A DNA stretch of 64,000 nucleotides from CAWAHD01 sp963781785. Its GTDB lineage: Bacteria > Planctomycetota > Planctomycetia > Isosphaerales > Isosphaeraceae. Under the pieces are notes generated by a model. The model did no database searches. It had not been told where the DNA came from and was given only the letters and a program-made list of their open reading frames with translations. The DNA lies in contig CAWAHD010000002.1 in the NCBI GenBank assembly GCA_963781785.1, positions 4,650,001-4,714,000 on the forward strand, written 5' to 3'. Shown here in pieces: positions 1-8,498 of the stretch (within the stretch, counting starts at the first letter, position 1; each line of letters begins with the position of its first letter). The position numbers and the translations under genes were made by a program.

Positions 1-2
1 CC

Positions 3-1766
3 CTCGTTGCCGAGCTTTTCGACCCCGACCCAGAGGTCCGAGCCGAGTTGCTTCGCGCGCTCATCGACCTTTCCAAAAACCTGCCGTTCGTTGGAAAACG
101 AAGCGATCTGCGCCCGGATGAAGAGGAAGTTCTGACGGAAGAGGAAAAGGCTGCAAGCGCCGAAGGATTGCGTCTGCGAACGCTGGCAGCGCGAGCGATA
201 TTGCCACTCTTGAAGGATTCCGACCCTGCTGTGCGATGGAACGCCGCCAGCGCCTTGGGTGCTTTCCAGGCCGAGGCCAAAACGGTCGTGCCTCTCCTTG
301 TCCAGATGGTGCAAACGGAGGCCGGGCGTCTCGAATCCGATCAGCACGTCGTGGTTCCCGACTCGGTCGAATCAAATTACTACGGAATTGGCTCCTTTTA
401 TCTCGGGAGTAACACCCAAGGAGGGGATCCGATCCGGATCGCCCCGATCCAGGCCCTGGGTGCGTTTGAAGCCGAGGCCGACACGGTGGTCCCCGAGCTC
501 GTCAAGGTCTTGCGTGACGACAAGGACCCTCGGGTGCGCTGGTTTACCGCCGGAGCGATCGCTCGTCTCGGACCGAGCGCAAGGGCCGCCGCCCCCGCAC
601 TGGTGGACGCGCTGCGATCTTCCCAGGTCGCAACCGGCGGACCCGTCGTGTATTTGATGGGTGGGCCTCCGACGATCGGGGATGGTCCGATCCGGCTCGC
701 GGCGGCCGTCGCGTTCGGAAAGATAGGGCCGGACGCGCGCGACGCCGTCGCCGAATTGACGCGGGCACTGTCAGACCCCGACCCGCGGGTTCGCGGGGAG
801 GCTGCCGCGGCCCTGGGTGCGATCGGCCCTGATGCCGCCGCGGCCGTGAATCAGCTCGCGAATCTCGCGGCCGAAGAGCGGGACGACATGGTCCCAGAGC
901 TGGCGTCCGGCGCTCTGGCAGCGATCGGCGAGGCATCTGTCCCCGCGTTGACCCGGATTGTGCGCGGCGGCATCGCGGATGCCCGCGTTCGAGCCATCGC
1001 CGCAGTCGGTGAAGTCGGCCCCAAGGCCATCACGGCGATTCCTGACTTGATGCGAGCCTTGGTCGACCCCGATGAGAATGTCCGCACGGCCGCGGCTGAG
1101 GCTCTGGGCAGGGCCGCTCGCGGCACAGGGGCAGCCGCCGCCGTTCCTGGCCTGATCAACGCATTCACGGATCCGGACCACCGCGTCCGGGAGCAAGCCG
1201 CCCTCGCGCTCGGTACGATCGGTGCGCGGACCGACCGCGTGATCCCCGCGCTCGTCGGATTGCTGAAAGACTCCGACCCCCAGATGGCGTCCGCTGCCTC
1301 AAATGCCCTCGAGACGGTCGGTATGCCGGCATTCCCGGCTCTGCGGGCGCTCTTGCGGGATGACAACCCCGATGTGACCAACCACGCCGTAAGTGCACTG
1401 TCGGGGCTCGCCACGTTCGACAGCGATAACCGGCCGCGAGACGAGACGGCCGCGAATTCGCGCGGCAGAGTCCAGGCCGCGCGAGCGGCGCTCCTCGAGG
1501 CATCCCGGGACCCCGACGAGCAAATTCGCACGGGCGCCGCTCGCGCCCTTTCGTTGGGCGATGACAACATCCTACCCGATCTGATCGCGGACCTGCGCGA
1601 CGGATCGCCCGCGGTTCGCCTCCGCGCGGCACGATCCCTTGGCTTCATGGGCAGCGACGCAGCGAGTGCCCTGGCACCGCTCCGCGAGCTTCTCCGCGAT
1701 CCCGACCCGGCCGTTCGCGGCGCTGTGGCAGCGGCAATCAAGGACATCGAGAAGCGCAATCCGTAG
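3..1766 (+). CDS. HEAT-repeat protein, 5' end outside window
   Basis: The frame is open from the first bases of the window and already encodes a HEAT-like helix pair before the first possible start (TTG at 48), so the gene begins upstream. About 570 residues are visible. They are made of roughly 30-residue units with the pattern L-x-D-x-D-P-x-V-R-x-x-A-A-x-A-L-G-x-I-G, repeated some twelve times to the C-terminus. Such alpha-solenoids are protein-binding scaffolds; in planctomycetes they are often secreted or tied to regulatory systems, but no catalytic domain is visible here. A longer insertion near residues 90-140 interrupts the repeat array. The exact partner or function cannot be read from this part. 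Confidence 0.85.
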   Translation, partial: LVAELFDPDPEVRAELLRALIDLSKNLPFVGKRSDLRPDEEEVLTEEEKAASAEGLRLRTLAARAILPLLKDSDPAVRWNAASALGAFQAEAKTVVPLLVQMVQTEAGRLESDQHVVVPDSVESNYYGIGSFYLGSNTQGGDPIRIAPIQALGAFEAEADTVVPELVKVLRDDKDPRVRWFTAGAIARLGPSARAAAPALVDALRSSQVATGGPVVYLMGGPPTIGDGPIRLAAAVAFGKIGPDARDAVAELTRALSDPDPRVRGEAAAALGAIGPDAAAAVNQLANLAAEERDDMVPELASGALAAIGEASVPALTRIVRGGIADARVRAIAAVGEVGPKAITAIPDLMRALVDPDENVRTAAAEALGRAARGTGAAAAVPGLINAFTDPDHRVREQAALALGTIGARTDRVIPALVGLLKDSDPQMASAASNALETVGMPAFPALRALLRDDNPDVTNHAVSALSGLATFDSDNRPRDETAANSRGRVQAARAALLEASRDPDEQIRTGAARALSLGDDNILPDLIADLRDGSPAVRLRAARSLGFMGSDAASALAPLRELLRDPDPAVRGAVAAAIKDIEKRNP

Positions 1767-1782
1767 TCAGGAAGGCACCGCT

Positions 1783-1935
1783 TTGCGCTATCACCGCGGC
1801 GGCTCGACCACCGGTCGCGACTTCAAGATATCGCGGATCGCCGCTTCGGCGGCCGACGCCGAGGCCCGCGCCCGGGCCGAAGCGTGGATCCGTGAAGTCG
1901 AAGCCGCGATCGAGCGGCTCTCCGAGGGTCTCTGA
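1783..1935 (+). CDS. possible small 50-codon gene
   Basis: A TTG-started frame of 50 codons follows the HEAT gene by 16 bases and has a strong Shine-Dalgarno (AGGAAGG at about 1769-1775, 7 bases from the start). The product begins RYHRGG and ends in an Ala/Glu/Arg-rich amphipathic helix (EARARAEAWIREVEAAIERL). It contains no known domain. The codon bias, the spacing and the convergent position to the next gene suggest a real small protein, but this rests on the ribosome-binding site and composition only. Confidence 0.4.
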   Translation: MRYHRGGSTTGRDFKISRIAASAADAEARARAEAWIREVEAAIERLSEGL

Positions 1936-1948
1936 GTGCGCAAGGTTG

Positions 1949-2860
1949 TCACTCCCTCGTCCCAGTTGTCCCGTTGAGCCGGCGCTCCCGGAGGCGGTGG
2001 GCGGCGAAGCCGGCGATGGCCAAAATCATCACGGCCAGCGTACCCGGCTCGGGCACCTGCGACTCGAGAGGTGCCGAGCTGACGCCGTCCGGAGTCAAGA
2101 GGAGGGTGTGTATGGGATCGAGGTCGCTCGCTGTTGGTTGTGCGCCTAACGTGATCCGCCCTTCATCGTCGATCTCCAGCGGCACGAAGTTGTTGAACGG
2201 GACGTTGGCGGAGCTCAGCAGTCCAGACAGATCTGTGAGTGTATGCGTATTGATGTTGAAAAGTAGTGCGGCATTCGCTTGCGACGCAGACGAGAAATTG
2301 TTGATCAGAACTTCGTTGGCGTTGGAGAGCCCGGCAACTTGAAAGCCCCATCCCGTTCCAATTCCTTGGAACTGCGTCGGTCCTGCCCACACCCCAACAG
2401 GCTGTCCCCACGACCCGTCCGCGTTGTGTTGCACGACGTACACTTCGTTATTGTACTGGTGACCGGATACCCCGTAACTGTCAACAGCCACTGCGATCCC
2501 GCTGGAATTCATGGCGAGAACGGTTGCGTTACTGAAAGCGTTGCTTGGATTTCCATAAGTGTTGGGATCGTTGACGGGAGCCGGCGCGAACAAGGGGAAA
2601 TTCGCCAGGATCCCCTGACCTGGGCTCGGCAGGGGGGTTAGCGTCTGAGGAAATGCGTACGATTGACCATTCGAGGCCGTTATCGTCCCGCTGCCTGTCC
2701 AGATCCCCGCGCTCGCGACCTGGGGATAGACAGGCCCGAGATCGGTGACGGTATATCCCGGCACCGTGATCGGATCGGCCTGAGCCGAGGGCGCGGCCAC
2801 GGCGAGCATCACGGTCAGAATGATCAGTTCAGACCAGCGCCGGCCGCGTGACCTTCCCAT
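1949..2860 (-). CDS. secreted PEP-CTERM protein
   Basis: The product has an N-terminal signal segment (hydrophobic LIILTVMLAVAAPSAQA after a basic stretch) and a C-terminal PEP-CTERM sorting tail: VPEPGTL, a hydrophobic helix, then a basic cluster (HRLRERR). The tail predicts export, membrane retention and processing by an exosortase/archaeosortase system. The middle starts YTVTDLG and carries HAF-like motifs such as N-S-S-G-I-A-V-A-V, as in the extracellular repeat proteins that often bear this tail. The start at 2860 is chosen over an upstream ATG at 2908 because GGAGGG lies 8 bases before it. Its cargo role is unknown. Confidence 0.8.
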   Translation of the reverse strand: MGRSRGRRWSELIILTVMLAVAAPSAQADPITVPGYTVTDLGPVYPQVASAGIWTGSGTITASNGQSYAFPQTLTPLPSPGQGILANFPLFAPAPVNDPNTYGNPSNAFSNATVLAMNSSGIAVAVDSYGVSGHQYNNEVYVVQHNADGSWGQPVGVWAGPTQFQGIGTGWGFQVAGLSNANEVLINNFSSASQANAALLFNINTHTLTDLSGLLSSANVPFNNFVPLEIDDEGRITLGAQPTASDLDPIHTLLLTPDGVSSAPLESQVPEPGTLAVMILAIAGFAAHRLRERRLNGTTGTRE

Positions 2861-2972
2861 GGATGCCGCCCTCCGTGGCGAGTCGACTGTGTGCGATCGT
2901 TGAGACACTTCTTGCTTGAGTGCGGAATAACCTATTTCAAGGAATGAGACGAGTCAATGCGGATTGATGATT

Positions 2973-3043
2973 GAGGAGTTCCAGACACCCGTGCGCCAGC
3001 GAGAAATCGAGGAGTTCCAGACACCCGTGCGCCAGCGAGAAAT
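2973..3043. repeat. two tandem copies of a 35-bp unit (period 36)
   Basis: The unit begins GAGGAGTTCCAGACACCCGT and occurs at 2973-3007 and again at 3009-3043 with no mismatch over 35 bases. It shares the core CCAGACACCC with the repeats at 4106, 4142 and 4694. It lies in a gene-poor stretch (2861-3219) in which no convincing coding frame is visible. Confidence 0.8.
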
Positions 3044-3219
3044 GCACCCATGCACGGCGCACCCGTCCTTATACCGGCACGCTCCAGCAAGTTCTTGATG
3101 GTAAAGAGGTTCCAGATGCAACGCTCCGGCCATCCCCTTCGGTGACTCTTGGGCGTCGGCAACCCCCCAGAGGACGGACGAACGGGTTGGTCGAGCGAAA
3201 CCTCGATGTCCCGGGCGCT

Positions 3220-3333
3220 TCAATCGCAGTCCAAGTCTGCCACGATCGACTGAAATTCCGGCGTCAAGCGGCCGCGATCCGCATCGCCTAGCTGGGTGAT
3301 TTGGACCCGCTCGTTATTCCGGTCGATGGTCAT
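3220..3333 (-). CDS. 37-residue third frame coupled to the VapC toxin
   Basis: An ATG at 3333 overlaps the VapC stop codon as ATGA, the same arrangement by which VapC overlaps the antitoxin. The frame encodes 37 residues, starting MTIDRNNERV and ending ADLDCD, and is acidic with no recognised domain. The composition around I-T-Q-L-G-D-A-D resembles short accessory or degenerate antitoxin peptides, but this is inference. It may be a genuine third member of the operon or the remnant of a longer gene. Confidence 0.4.
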   Translation of the reverse strand: MTIDRNNERVQITQLGDADRGRLTPEFQSIVADLDCD

Positions 3334-3734
3334 TGCCAATCCTCCATTTTCAGGCCGGGGACGCGGTTGAATTCGTTCGCGTTATGTGTGACCAACGTAA
3401 GGCCGTGGGCACGCGCGACCGAGGCGATCATCAAGTCGTTGGGCCCAATGGGTGTCCCCCGGGCCTGAAGATGAGCACGAATTTCTCCGTATTCCGCGGC
3501 TGCACGGTCATCGAACGGCACAGAAGTGAACCGTTGCTGCAATCGGCCAATCAAGGCCAGGTTCGCCGCTCGTTTGTTCACCGCGCCGTGATGAGCTCCG
3601 TAGAACAGCTCAGCCAACGCGACCGAGTTCAAGGCAATGTCTGCGGGAAGCACCTGGAGGAATCGCTGCACCAACCGCGCATTTCTTTGTCGCAAGTAGG
3701 CGATCCACGCGTTCGTGTCGAGCAGGTAGGTCAC
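3330..3734 (-). CDS. vapC: VapC-family PIN-domain toxin
   Basis: The product of about 134 residues is a complete PIN domain, a metal-dependent RNase fold. The N-terminal YLLDTNAWI carries the first Asp; the central A-L-N-S-V-A-L-A-E-L-F-Y-G block holds the second acidic residue (Glu); and G-P-N-D-L-M-I-A-S-V-A followed by LVTHNANEF gives the third and fourth. The frame is open further upstream, but a GTG at 3732-3734 overlaps the antitoxin stop (GTGA), which indicates translational coupling and decides the start. VapC toxins usually cleave tRNA or rRNA and are held inactive by the antitoxin encoded just upstream. All expected acidic residues are present, so the toxin is probably active. Confidence 0.85.
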   Translation of the reverse strand: MTYLLDTNAWIAYLRQRNARLVQRFLQVLPADIALNSVALAELFYGAHHGAVNKRAANLALIGRLQQRFTSVPFDDRAAAEYGEIRAHLQARGTPIGPNDLMIASVARAHGLTLVTHNANEFNRVPGLKMEDWQ

Positions 3735-3976
3735 GGAAATTCGTCTCGGTCTTCGTACGCCACGTCTTCGGATCGCTCCAAGTCTCCTTGCCATGCGCCA
3801 GCCGTTGACAGGACGAACTGCCGCCATTCTTTCTGCTCGGCACTTGTGTCTTGCTTCGGACCAACCGCTTCGATTGTAACTTCCACCTCACCATCCGCTG
3901 CTGCTGCTCCGATGGGCACGTCGAGTCGCAAGACGCCATCGGATCCCACGCGCGAATGAATCACGATGCGGTCCAT
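3731..3976 (-). CDS. VapB-like antitoxin
   Basis: This 81-residue protein starts MDRIVIHSRVGSDGVLRLDV and matches the pattern common in antitoxins paired with PIN toxins in planctomycetes and cyanobacteria: a beta-rich N-terminal DNA-binding/dimer part followed by an acidic C-terminal tail rich in W, E and D that wraps the toxin. GGAGGAGA lies just before its ATG. It is the first gene of a coupled operon with VapC and the 37-codon frame, and such antitoxins normally repress their own operon. Confidence 0.75.
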   Translation of the reverse strand: MDRIVIHSRVGSDGVLRLDVPIGAAAADGEVEVTIEAVGPKQDTSAEQKEWRQFVLSTAGAWQGDLERSEDVAYEDRDEFP

Positions 3977-4105
3977 GATTTCTCCTCCGGTTTCGGCACT
4001 CTCGCTCGGGTCGCTCGTTTCAAGCTATTGTACATCGTCGGTTGGTGCATCGCCCGTGTTTCCTCTGAAGCGCGGATAGTCTTTCGGTGGCCGGTTACGG
4101 CGGGG

Positions 4106-4833
4106 ATGCCAGACACCCACCCTCCGCGGGGGATGCCACGAATGCCAGACACCCGCCCTCCGCGTGCCGAGCTGGTGTTGGCTGACCTGCATGCAACTGC
4201 GCGAGGCCACCCCGGATAACGTGGCGACTGTCAGCGATTACCTCTCGAACACCAGCAACACGATGGGCGTCTGGAGTACCCTCTGGAACCACAAAATCCG
4301 GCTTACCCACCACCTCATTGCTAAGTGCGGCTTGTGCCGTGCTGAACGCGGCATCTCGGAGGAGGTCCTGGCCCGCCAGGTGCGTCTGCACTTGCACCGG
4401 GGCATCGGCTACCTGGCCGCTCCGCAGTCGATACGCTCGATCGGTGATCTGCTACGATTGGCCACCGAGCAGCATGCCGTCGACCCGTAACAGCTCCATC
4501 GGATTTCGTCGAGATGCAACATGATCCACAGCCACCCTGCCATGCACCGGTTTGTTGTTCAATTGCATCGAGCGAGGTCCTTGCACTACCACTTCCGGCT
4601 CGACTCGATTGGAGCGGCACGGCAATCGGATTCATCCTGCACGGCCGCCGCTTACAAGGCAGATATTCCCGCATCCCCATCGAGCGAAAAGGGATGCCAG
4701 ACACCCACCCCCCGAGTGCCGAGCTGGTGTTGGCTGACGTGCATGCAACTGCGCGAGGCCACCCCGGATAACGCGGCGACTGTCAGCGATTACCTCTCGA
4801 ACACCAGCAACACGGTGGGCGTCTGGAGTACCC
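4106..4833. repeat. 140-bp direct repeat with ATGCCAGACACCC heads
   Basis: A 140-bp sequence at 4142-4281 recurs at 4694-4833 with about seven substitutions and no gaps. Both copies start ATGCCAGACACCC, and a third copy of that head lies alone at 4106. The pair brackets about 410 bases that contain a LigD-like fragment. No transposase is visible between them. This resembles a non-autonomous or decayed dispersed element rather than an IS. Confidence 0.75.
4521..4650 (+). pseudogene. remnant of a LigD 3'-phosphoesterase domain
   Basis: A short frame reads RFVVQLHRARSLHYHFRLD from about 4547. This is close to the start of the 3'-phosphoesterase domain of bacterial non-homologous end-joining ligase LigD, whose family pattern is F-V-x-Q-x-H-x-A-x-x-L-H-Y-D-F-R-L. 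The first Asp of the family pattern is His here. Similarity is lost after about 20 residues and no polymerase or ligase domain follows, so this is a fragment. It lies between the two copies of the 140-bp repeat. Confidence 0.55.
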
Positions 4834-4846
4834 CAGAAACGTCCAG

Positions 4847-5140
4847 ATGGGACACGGACTCGGCTCGACGCTCAACAGTCTCGGAGACTTGCTGCGCGAC
4901 GACGGCCGCGTTGAGCCGGCGGAACCCGCGTTCCGCCGCTCGGTCGAGATCTTTCAGGCCTTCTGGAACGACAACCGCCAAAACGTTGAGATCGCGGCGG
5001 GCTATGCCGGGAGCCTCTGCAACGTGGGCCGCTGGGATGAGGCGGAAGAGCGCGTCGACGAAGTGCTGGCGAAGGTTCCCAAGCATCCGTATGCCAATCA
5101 CCTGAAACGCTACATTGTGGCAAACCGGCCGCGCAAATAG
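4847..5140 (+). pseudogene. TPR-protein C-terminal remnant
   Basis: This 97-codon frame reads like the last two to three tetratricopeptide repeats of a larger protein, with segments such as LGDLLRDDGRVEPAEPAFRR and CNVGRWDEAEERVDEVLAKV. It starts right after the second 140-bp repeat and has no convincing ribosome-binding site or signal peptide. In planctomycetes such C-termini often belong to TPR or Ser/Thr-kinase-TPR proteins. The simplest reading is a truncated 3' end whose 5' part was lost at the repeat. Confidence 0.5.
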
Positions 5141-5573
5141 GTGCCTTCCGGCGGACCCGCGAGCCTGACGTCTAGCCTGGCACACAAGCTCGAGAAACCC
5201 TGGTGGAAGCGATGAACGGGAGGGATCTCCGAAGGACACGCAACGTAGCGGCCTGAGGAAGGCCGACCGAGTGAGCGAACGAACGATGCCAGCCACGTGC
5301 GACGGCAACGCGTCGCCATGTCTCCAGAAGGACAAATCGGCTGACTGGGTCTGCGCGATCGTGCCAACGCTCTCCGAAGAAATCGGCTGACTGGGTTCGC
5401 GCGATCGTCCGACGGACGCTGGGCGGAGTCGATGGGCCCCTGACGAGTCCGCGACGAGGCGTCGGGTCGACAAGCGGGGAAGCGAATCGGCGTCACTCCG
5501 TTTGAGCTATCGTGGCGGGCATCCGCCCGGGTTCGCAAGGTGGCGCACGCCCAAACGTGCGGCGACCTCAATC

Positions 5574-5741
5574 GTCGCCTTTCGCTCCGCGAAAGTGTGC
5601 CCTCCCAATACGCGACACACGACGTGATTCTGACATCTGCGTGTGTCGATGAATGATTCGTCACTCGGCTGGAAGGGTTTACCGAACACCGACGTCGTTC
5701 TTAGCAGAGCAAACCACAACTTTCGCGGAGCGAAAGGCGAC
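5574..5741. repeat. inverted pair of CTTTCGC-type hairpins
   Basis: A 23-base sequence at 5574-5596, containing CTTTCGCTCCGCGAAAG, appears as its exact reverse complement at 5719-5741. Each copy is itself a hairpin with a 7-bp stem (CTTTCGC/GCGAAAG) and a 3-base loop, as in REP elements. The two face each other across 122 bases. Confidence 0.75.
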
Positions 5742-6131
5742 TTTGTTCTGATTGTTCCGTGTCGATCAGTGCCTTCCGTGGTTGAAACGCCTTGATGACC
5801 TTTGATCTGTGTTCCTCCGCGTCAGGTCGCGAAATTTGGATGCACATACCACTGATTTCCAGGAGCCGTGTCGGAGAGTTGAGCAGATTCATTCGGCAAG
5901 CTGATTACACGAATCAGATTATTGATATTACCTGTTATATTTGATCTGTGTGAATCAGTGTCAATCTGTGGCTAAATTCTCTTCACCGATTCTTGTCTTT
6001 GCGGTATTCAATACAACAGCAAGATACTATGCGGGCGGACAGTGAGTGGTAGGCGATGTGAGTCGCCGCGAGTAAGCTCGAGTTGGTGATTTCAATACTT
6101 CCATTTCAAGGAGCGTACCCGTTTTTTAATT

Positions 6132-6155
6132 ATATATAATAGTAATATTATATAT
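6132..6155. repeat. AT-only 10-bp palindrome
   Basis: ATATATAATA and its exact reverse complement are separated by GTAA within about 40 bases that are almost pure A/T, in a genome of about 65% GC. It lies between gene-free repeats and the gene at 6542. It could be an upstream regulatory or curved-DNA element; no function is shown. Confidence 0.6.
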
Positions 6156-6541
6156 GTACTTATACGCAATGTACTGTGGCTGGAACGCCCGGCGCAGTCC
6201 CCCAACGACGCCGAGCCGGCTTCTTGGCGAATAAGCAGCTCCCACAGTCAGCTCACCTCAACCGACAGCAGCCACCAGGCCTCTCCCAACAGCGACGCGC
6301 TTTGTTAAACCAACTCTATTTTCTCGGTCCCGCGAATCATGCGGGCTGTGGCGAATCTGCCGATTAAAAAGCAACGGGAAAACGGGCGATTTTCCCCGTC
6401 TCGCTTATTCATGGCGCATGTTGTCTAAGTAACGGCACGATTCAGTGCCTCAGAAAGCGTGATAACCCGTGTGCGCAGGCTGCCGCGAGGCCGCCGGCTT
6501 TCGCGCTTCCCTCGTACACCAAGCGACCCGGAGAGTTCACC

Positions 6542-8356
6542 ATGCCCACTTCCCACGAGCCAATGAACGGCACTCCCACTCGCCACAAGCAGACCGGCCC
6601 GCGCACCCCCGAGGGTCGCAGGATTTCCAGCATGAATGCACTCAAGCATGGGCTGACAGCGACCAAGATCGAGGTCTTGCCGACCGAGAGTTCCGAGGAG
6701 TACCGGGAGCATATCGATGGATGGGTCGAAGATCTGGCGCTGCGCAACCGGGTCGAGCTGGGACTGGCCCAGGTTGCTGTGCGCAATTACTGGAAACTCC
6801 AGAGGGCCAACCGCATCCAGACAGCCAAGCTGACCGAGCAGATCCAGAGCGCGCAAAGCCGTGCGTGCGACGAGGTCGAGAGCCTCGGGGCGCGACTCTT
6901 TCGGGACTCGCTCGGGTCCACGGAACTCTACGGCGTCGAACCTTATGACTTTCGAGGGACGCGGACATCCGTGGTCCTCGGCGATGACGATGAGCCCGGT
7001 CGACTCGTCAGGCGCCTTGAAGCAACCCTCGGCGGCGTGCGCTGGCTGATCGCCGAGTGGACCTCCCTGGCTTCCCTGCTCGAGCCCGGCAAGGTCTGGC
7101 AGGGACACGACAAGCTCAAATCCGCGCGCCTCCTGGGCTGTCAGCCGATTGCCGCCGCGTCCGTGCGCGCGATCGCCGAAATCTTTGTGGCCAGTTGGGT
7201 CATCCATCCTGAGCGCGAAAGTCCGTTCGCCGAGCTCCGGAGCGAGCTCAGCGACCACGAGCTCAAAGTTTTCATCTGGCGCGTCCACGGCCGGTGGACC
7301 GGCTTGCCCAAGAGCGGCGAGACCGAGAAGGCGCGTCAAGTCTTGATCGGCATCGTCGGGCAAGCCATCGACCGCTTGACGCGGATCGCCGCCGAGCTCG
7401 AAGACCGCGCGGAAGAAGACGCCATCCGGACCGCCGACTGCCTGTCGTTCGACGAGAGCCGCGGCGGCGAGCTGATCCGGAGATATGAGCTGGCCCACCA
7501 CCGGGCACTGCTGCGCACCATTGCCGACCTGGTCAAACTGAAGCGCGCCACCGACGACCAGGGGCCCTGCGCTCCCCATCATCCGGCTGGAGCGCTCGGC
7601 CCGGCCGCGCCGGTCGAGCCGGTCCAGCCAATCGATCCCAGCCTCGCGATCGACCGACCGGGCACGATCGCCCGCGTCGACACAATCGCTTCGCCAGGCC
7701 GCAAGACCGATTCGTGCCGCGACGACAATCCCGAGTTCGAAATCATCGAAACGAAACCCCCTGACCTGGAGGCGATCATCGAAACGAAATCCCCTGTCCT
7801 CGAGCCGACCGTCGAGACAGAACCACATGCCGCGGAGGCAACCAACGAAACGAAACCCCCGGACCGGGACGGAATCCGCGAAACGAAATCCCCCGGAATG
7901 GAAGCAACCCTCGACACGGAACCCCATGCCCACGCCCGGGAGGCAACCGGCGAAACGAAACCCCCGGACTCGGAGGCAACCGGCGAAACGAAATCCGGCT
8001 CTTGCGATGAATCTGATCAGGGAGCCAATTCGGGGTCATTGCAGGCCGCGCTCGATCGCGCAGTCACGCTCAATGGAGTCTTCGCGACCCGGATTTCGAC
8101 GGCAGAGCTGCAAATGTCCGTTCTGGACAAGCCTCGAGGACAGGAGATTCCCCGGAACAACAGGGCCAGACCGCCCGCGGGCGACCGCCGGCGCCGCCGG
8201 AATCGCGGTCATTTCCGCGAGGAGACGAATCGAGATCATGTTGCCGTGATAAGACAGCTTTCGCCGCTCCTCGCGGCTCTTCCCCCAGCGGAGTTTTCGA
8301 GGTTACTGCGCCAAACCCACGACGAGCTCCAGGCAGAGATCGAATCGGAAGGATAA
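6542..8356 (+). CDS. planctomycete protein of unknown function with ETKPP repeats
   Basis: The 604-residue product opens with a Gly/Pro/Arg motif, T-G-P-R-T-P-E-G-R, then SSMNALKHGLTA, a signature seen in a large family of uncharacterised planctomycete proteins. Residues about 50-340 form a mostly helical region rich in charged residues and without a signal peptide, so it is probably cytoplasmic. Residues about 400-485 hold a degenerate tandem array of E-T-K-P-P-D/E-T-K-S-P units of 11-14 residues, likely disordered. The C-terminal 60 residues begin with an Arg-rich segment and end in a helix (AEFSRLLRQTHDELQAEIES). GGAGAG precedes the ATG. The family signature suggests a mobile or multi-copy gene, but no enzymatic motif is visible. 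Confidence 0.7.
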   Translation: MPTSHEPMNGTPTRHKQTGPRTPEGRRISSMNALKHGLTATKIEVLPTESSEEYREHIDGWVEDLALRNRVELGLAQVAVRNYWKLQRANRIQTAKLTEQIQSAQSRACDEVESLGARLFRDSLGSTELYGVEPYDFRGTRTSVVLGDDDEPGRLVRRLEATLGGVRWLIAEWTSLASLLEPGKVWQGHDKLKSARLLGCQPIAAASVRAIAEIFVASWVIHPERESPFAELRSELSDHELKVFIWRVHGRWTGLPKSGETEKARQVLIGIVGQAIDRLTRIAAELEDRAEEDAIRTADCLSFDESRGGELIRRYELAHHRALLRTIADLVKLKRATDDQGPCAPHHPAGALGPAAPVEPVQPIDPSLAIDRPGTIARVDTIASPGRKTDSCRDDNPEFEIIETKPPDLEAIIETKSPVLEPTVETEPHAAEATNETKPPDRDGIRETKSPGMEATLDTEPHAHAREATGETKPPDSEATGETKSGSCDESDQGANSGSLQAALDRAVTLNGVFATRISTAELQMSVLDKPRGQEIPRNNRARPPAGDRRRRRNRGHFREETNRDHVAVIRQLSPLLAALPPAEFSRLLRQTHDELQAEIESEG

Positions 8357-8390
8357 TGGAAAACGCTTCGCGCAATCGCTCCCTGATCGC

Positions 8391-8434
8391 GCCGGGACCA
8401 ACCCCTCGGACCCCGTTGGCAAGGGGGGAAAAGG
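8391..8434. repeat. 44-bp dispersed repeat, copy 1
   Basis: The sequence GCCGGGACCAACCCCTCGGA and onward to GGCAAGGGGGGAAAAGG is matched imperfectly by 50766-50809. Both contain a C-run, a short spacer and a G-run that can pair into a hairpin. It follows the stop of the preceding gene by 35 bases and could also act as a transcription end, although there is no T-tract. Confidence 0.55.
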
Positions 8435-8498
8435 TCGTTCGCGCCCTTGTTTGACAACGCAATGAAACACACCCGTCTGAAGATGTCCGATCGGGCCG

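Larger units (their letters stand above)
5141..6541. other. 1.4-kb gene-free, repeat-rich stretch
   Basis: No frame here has convincing coding character. It holds a 29-bp near-identical repeat (AAATCGGCTGACTGGG... at 5332-5360 and 5378-5406), a pair of inverted hairpins (5574 and 5719), text of the ATCTGTGTxAATC type around 5795 and 5943 that is common between planctomycete genes, and an AT-only palindrome near 6132. Around 6373-6404 an imperfect hairpin (ACGGGAAAA/TTTTCCCCGT) precedes the next gene by about 140 bases. Confidence 0.6.

Noticed and set aside
2973..3043. Possible CRISPR array
   Set aside because: Only two copies with a 1-base gap, no spacers and no cas genes.
4521..4650. Functional LigD gene
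   Set aside because: Only about 20 residues match and no ligase or polymerase domain follows.
6425..7933. 500-codon minus-strand frame with many Gly/Arg/Phe repeats
   Set aside because: Its repeats mirror the plus-strand ETKPP array; no ribosome-binding site or domain.
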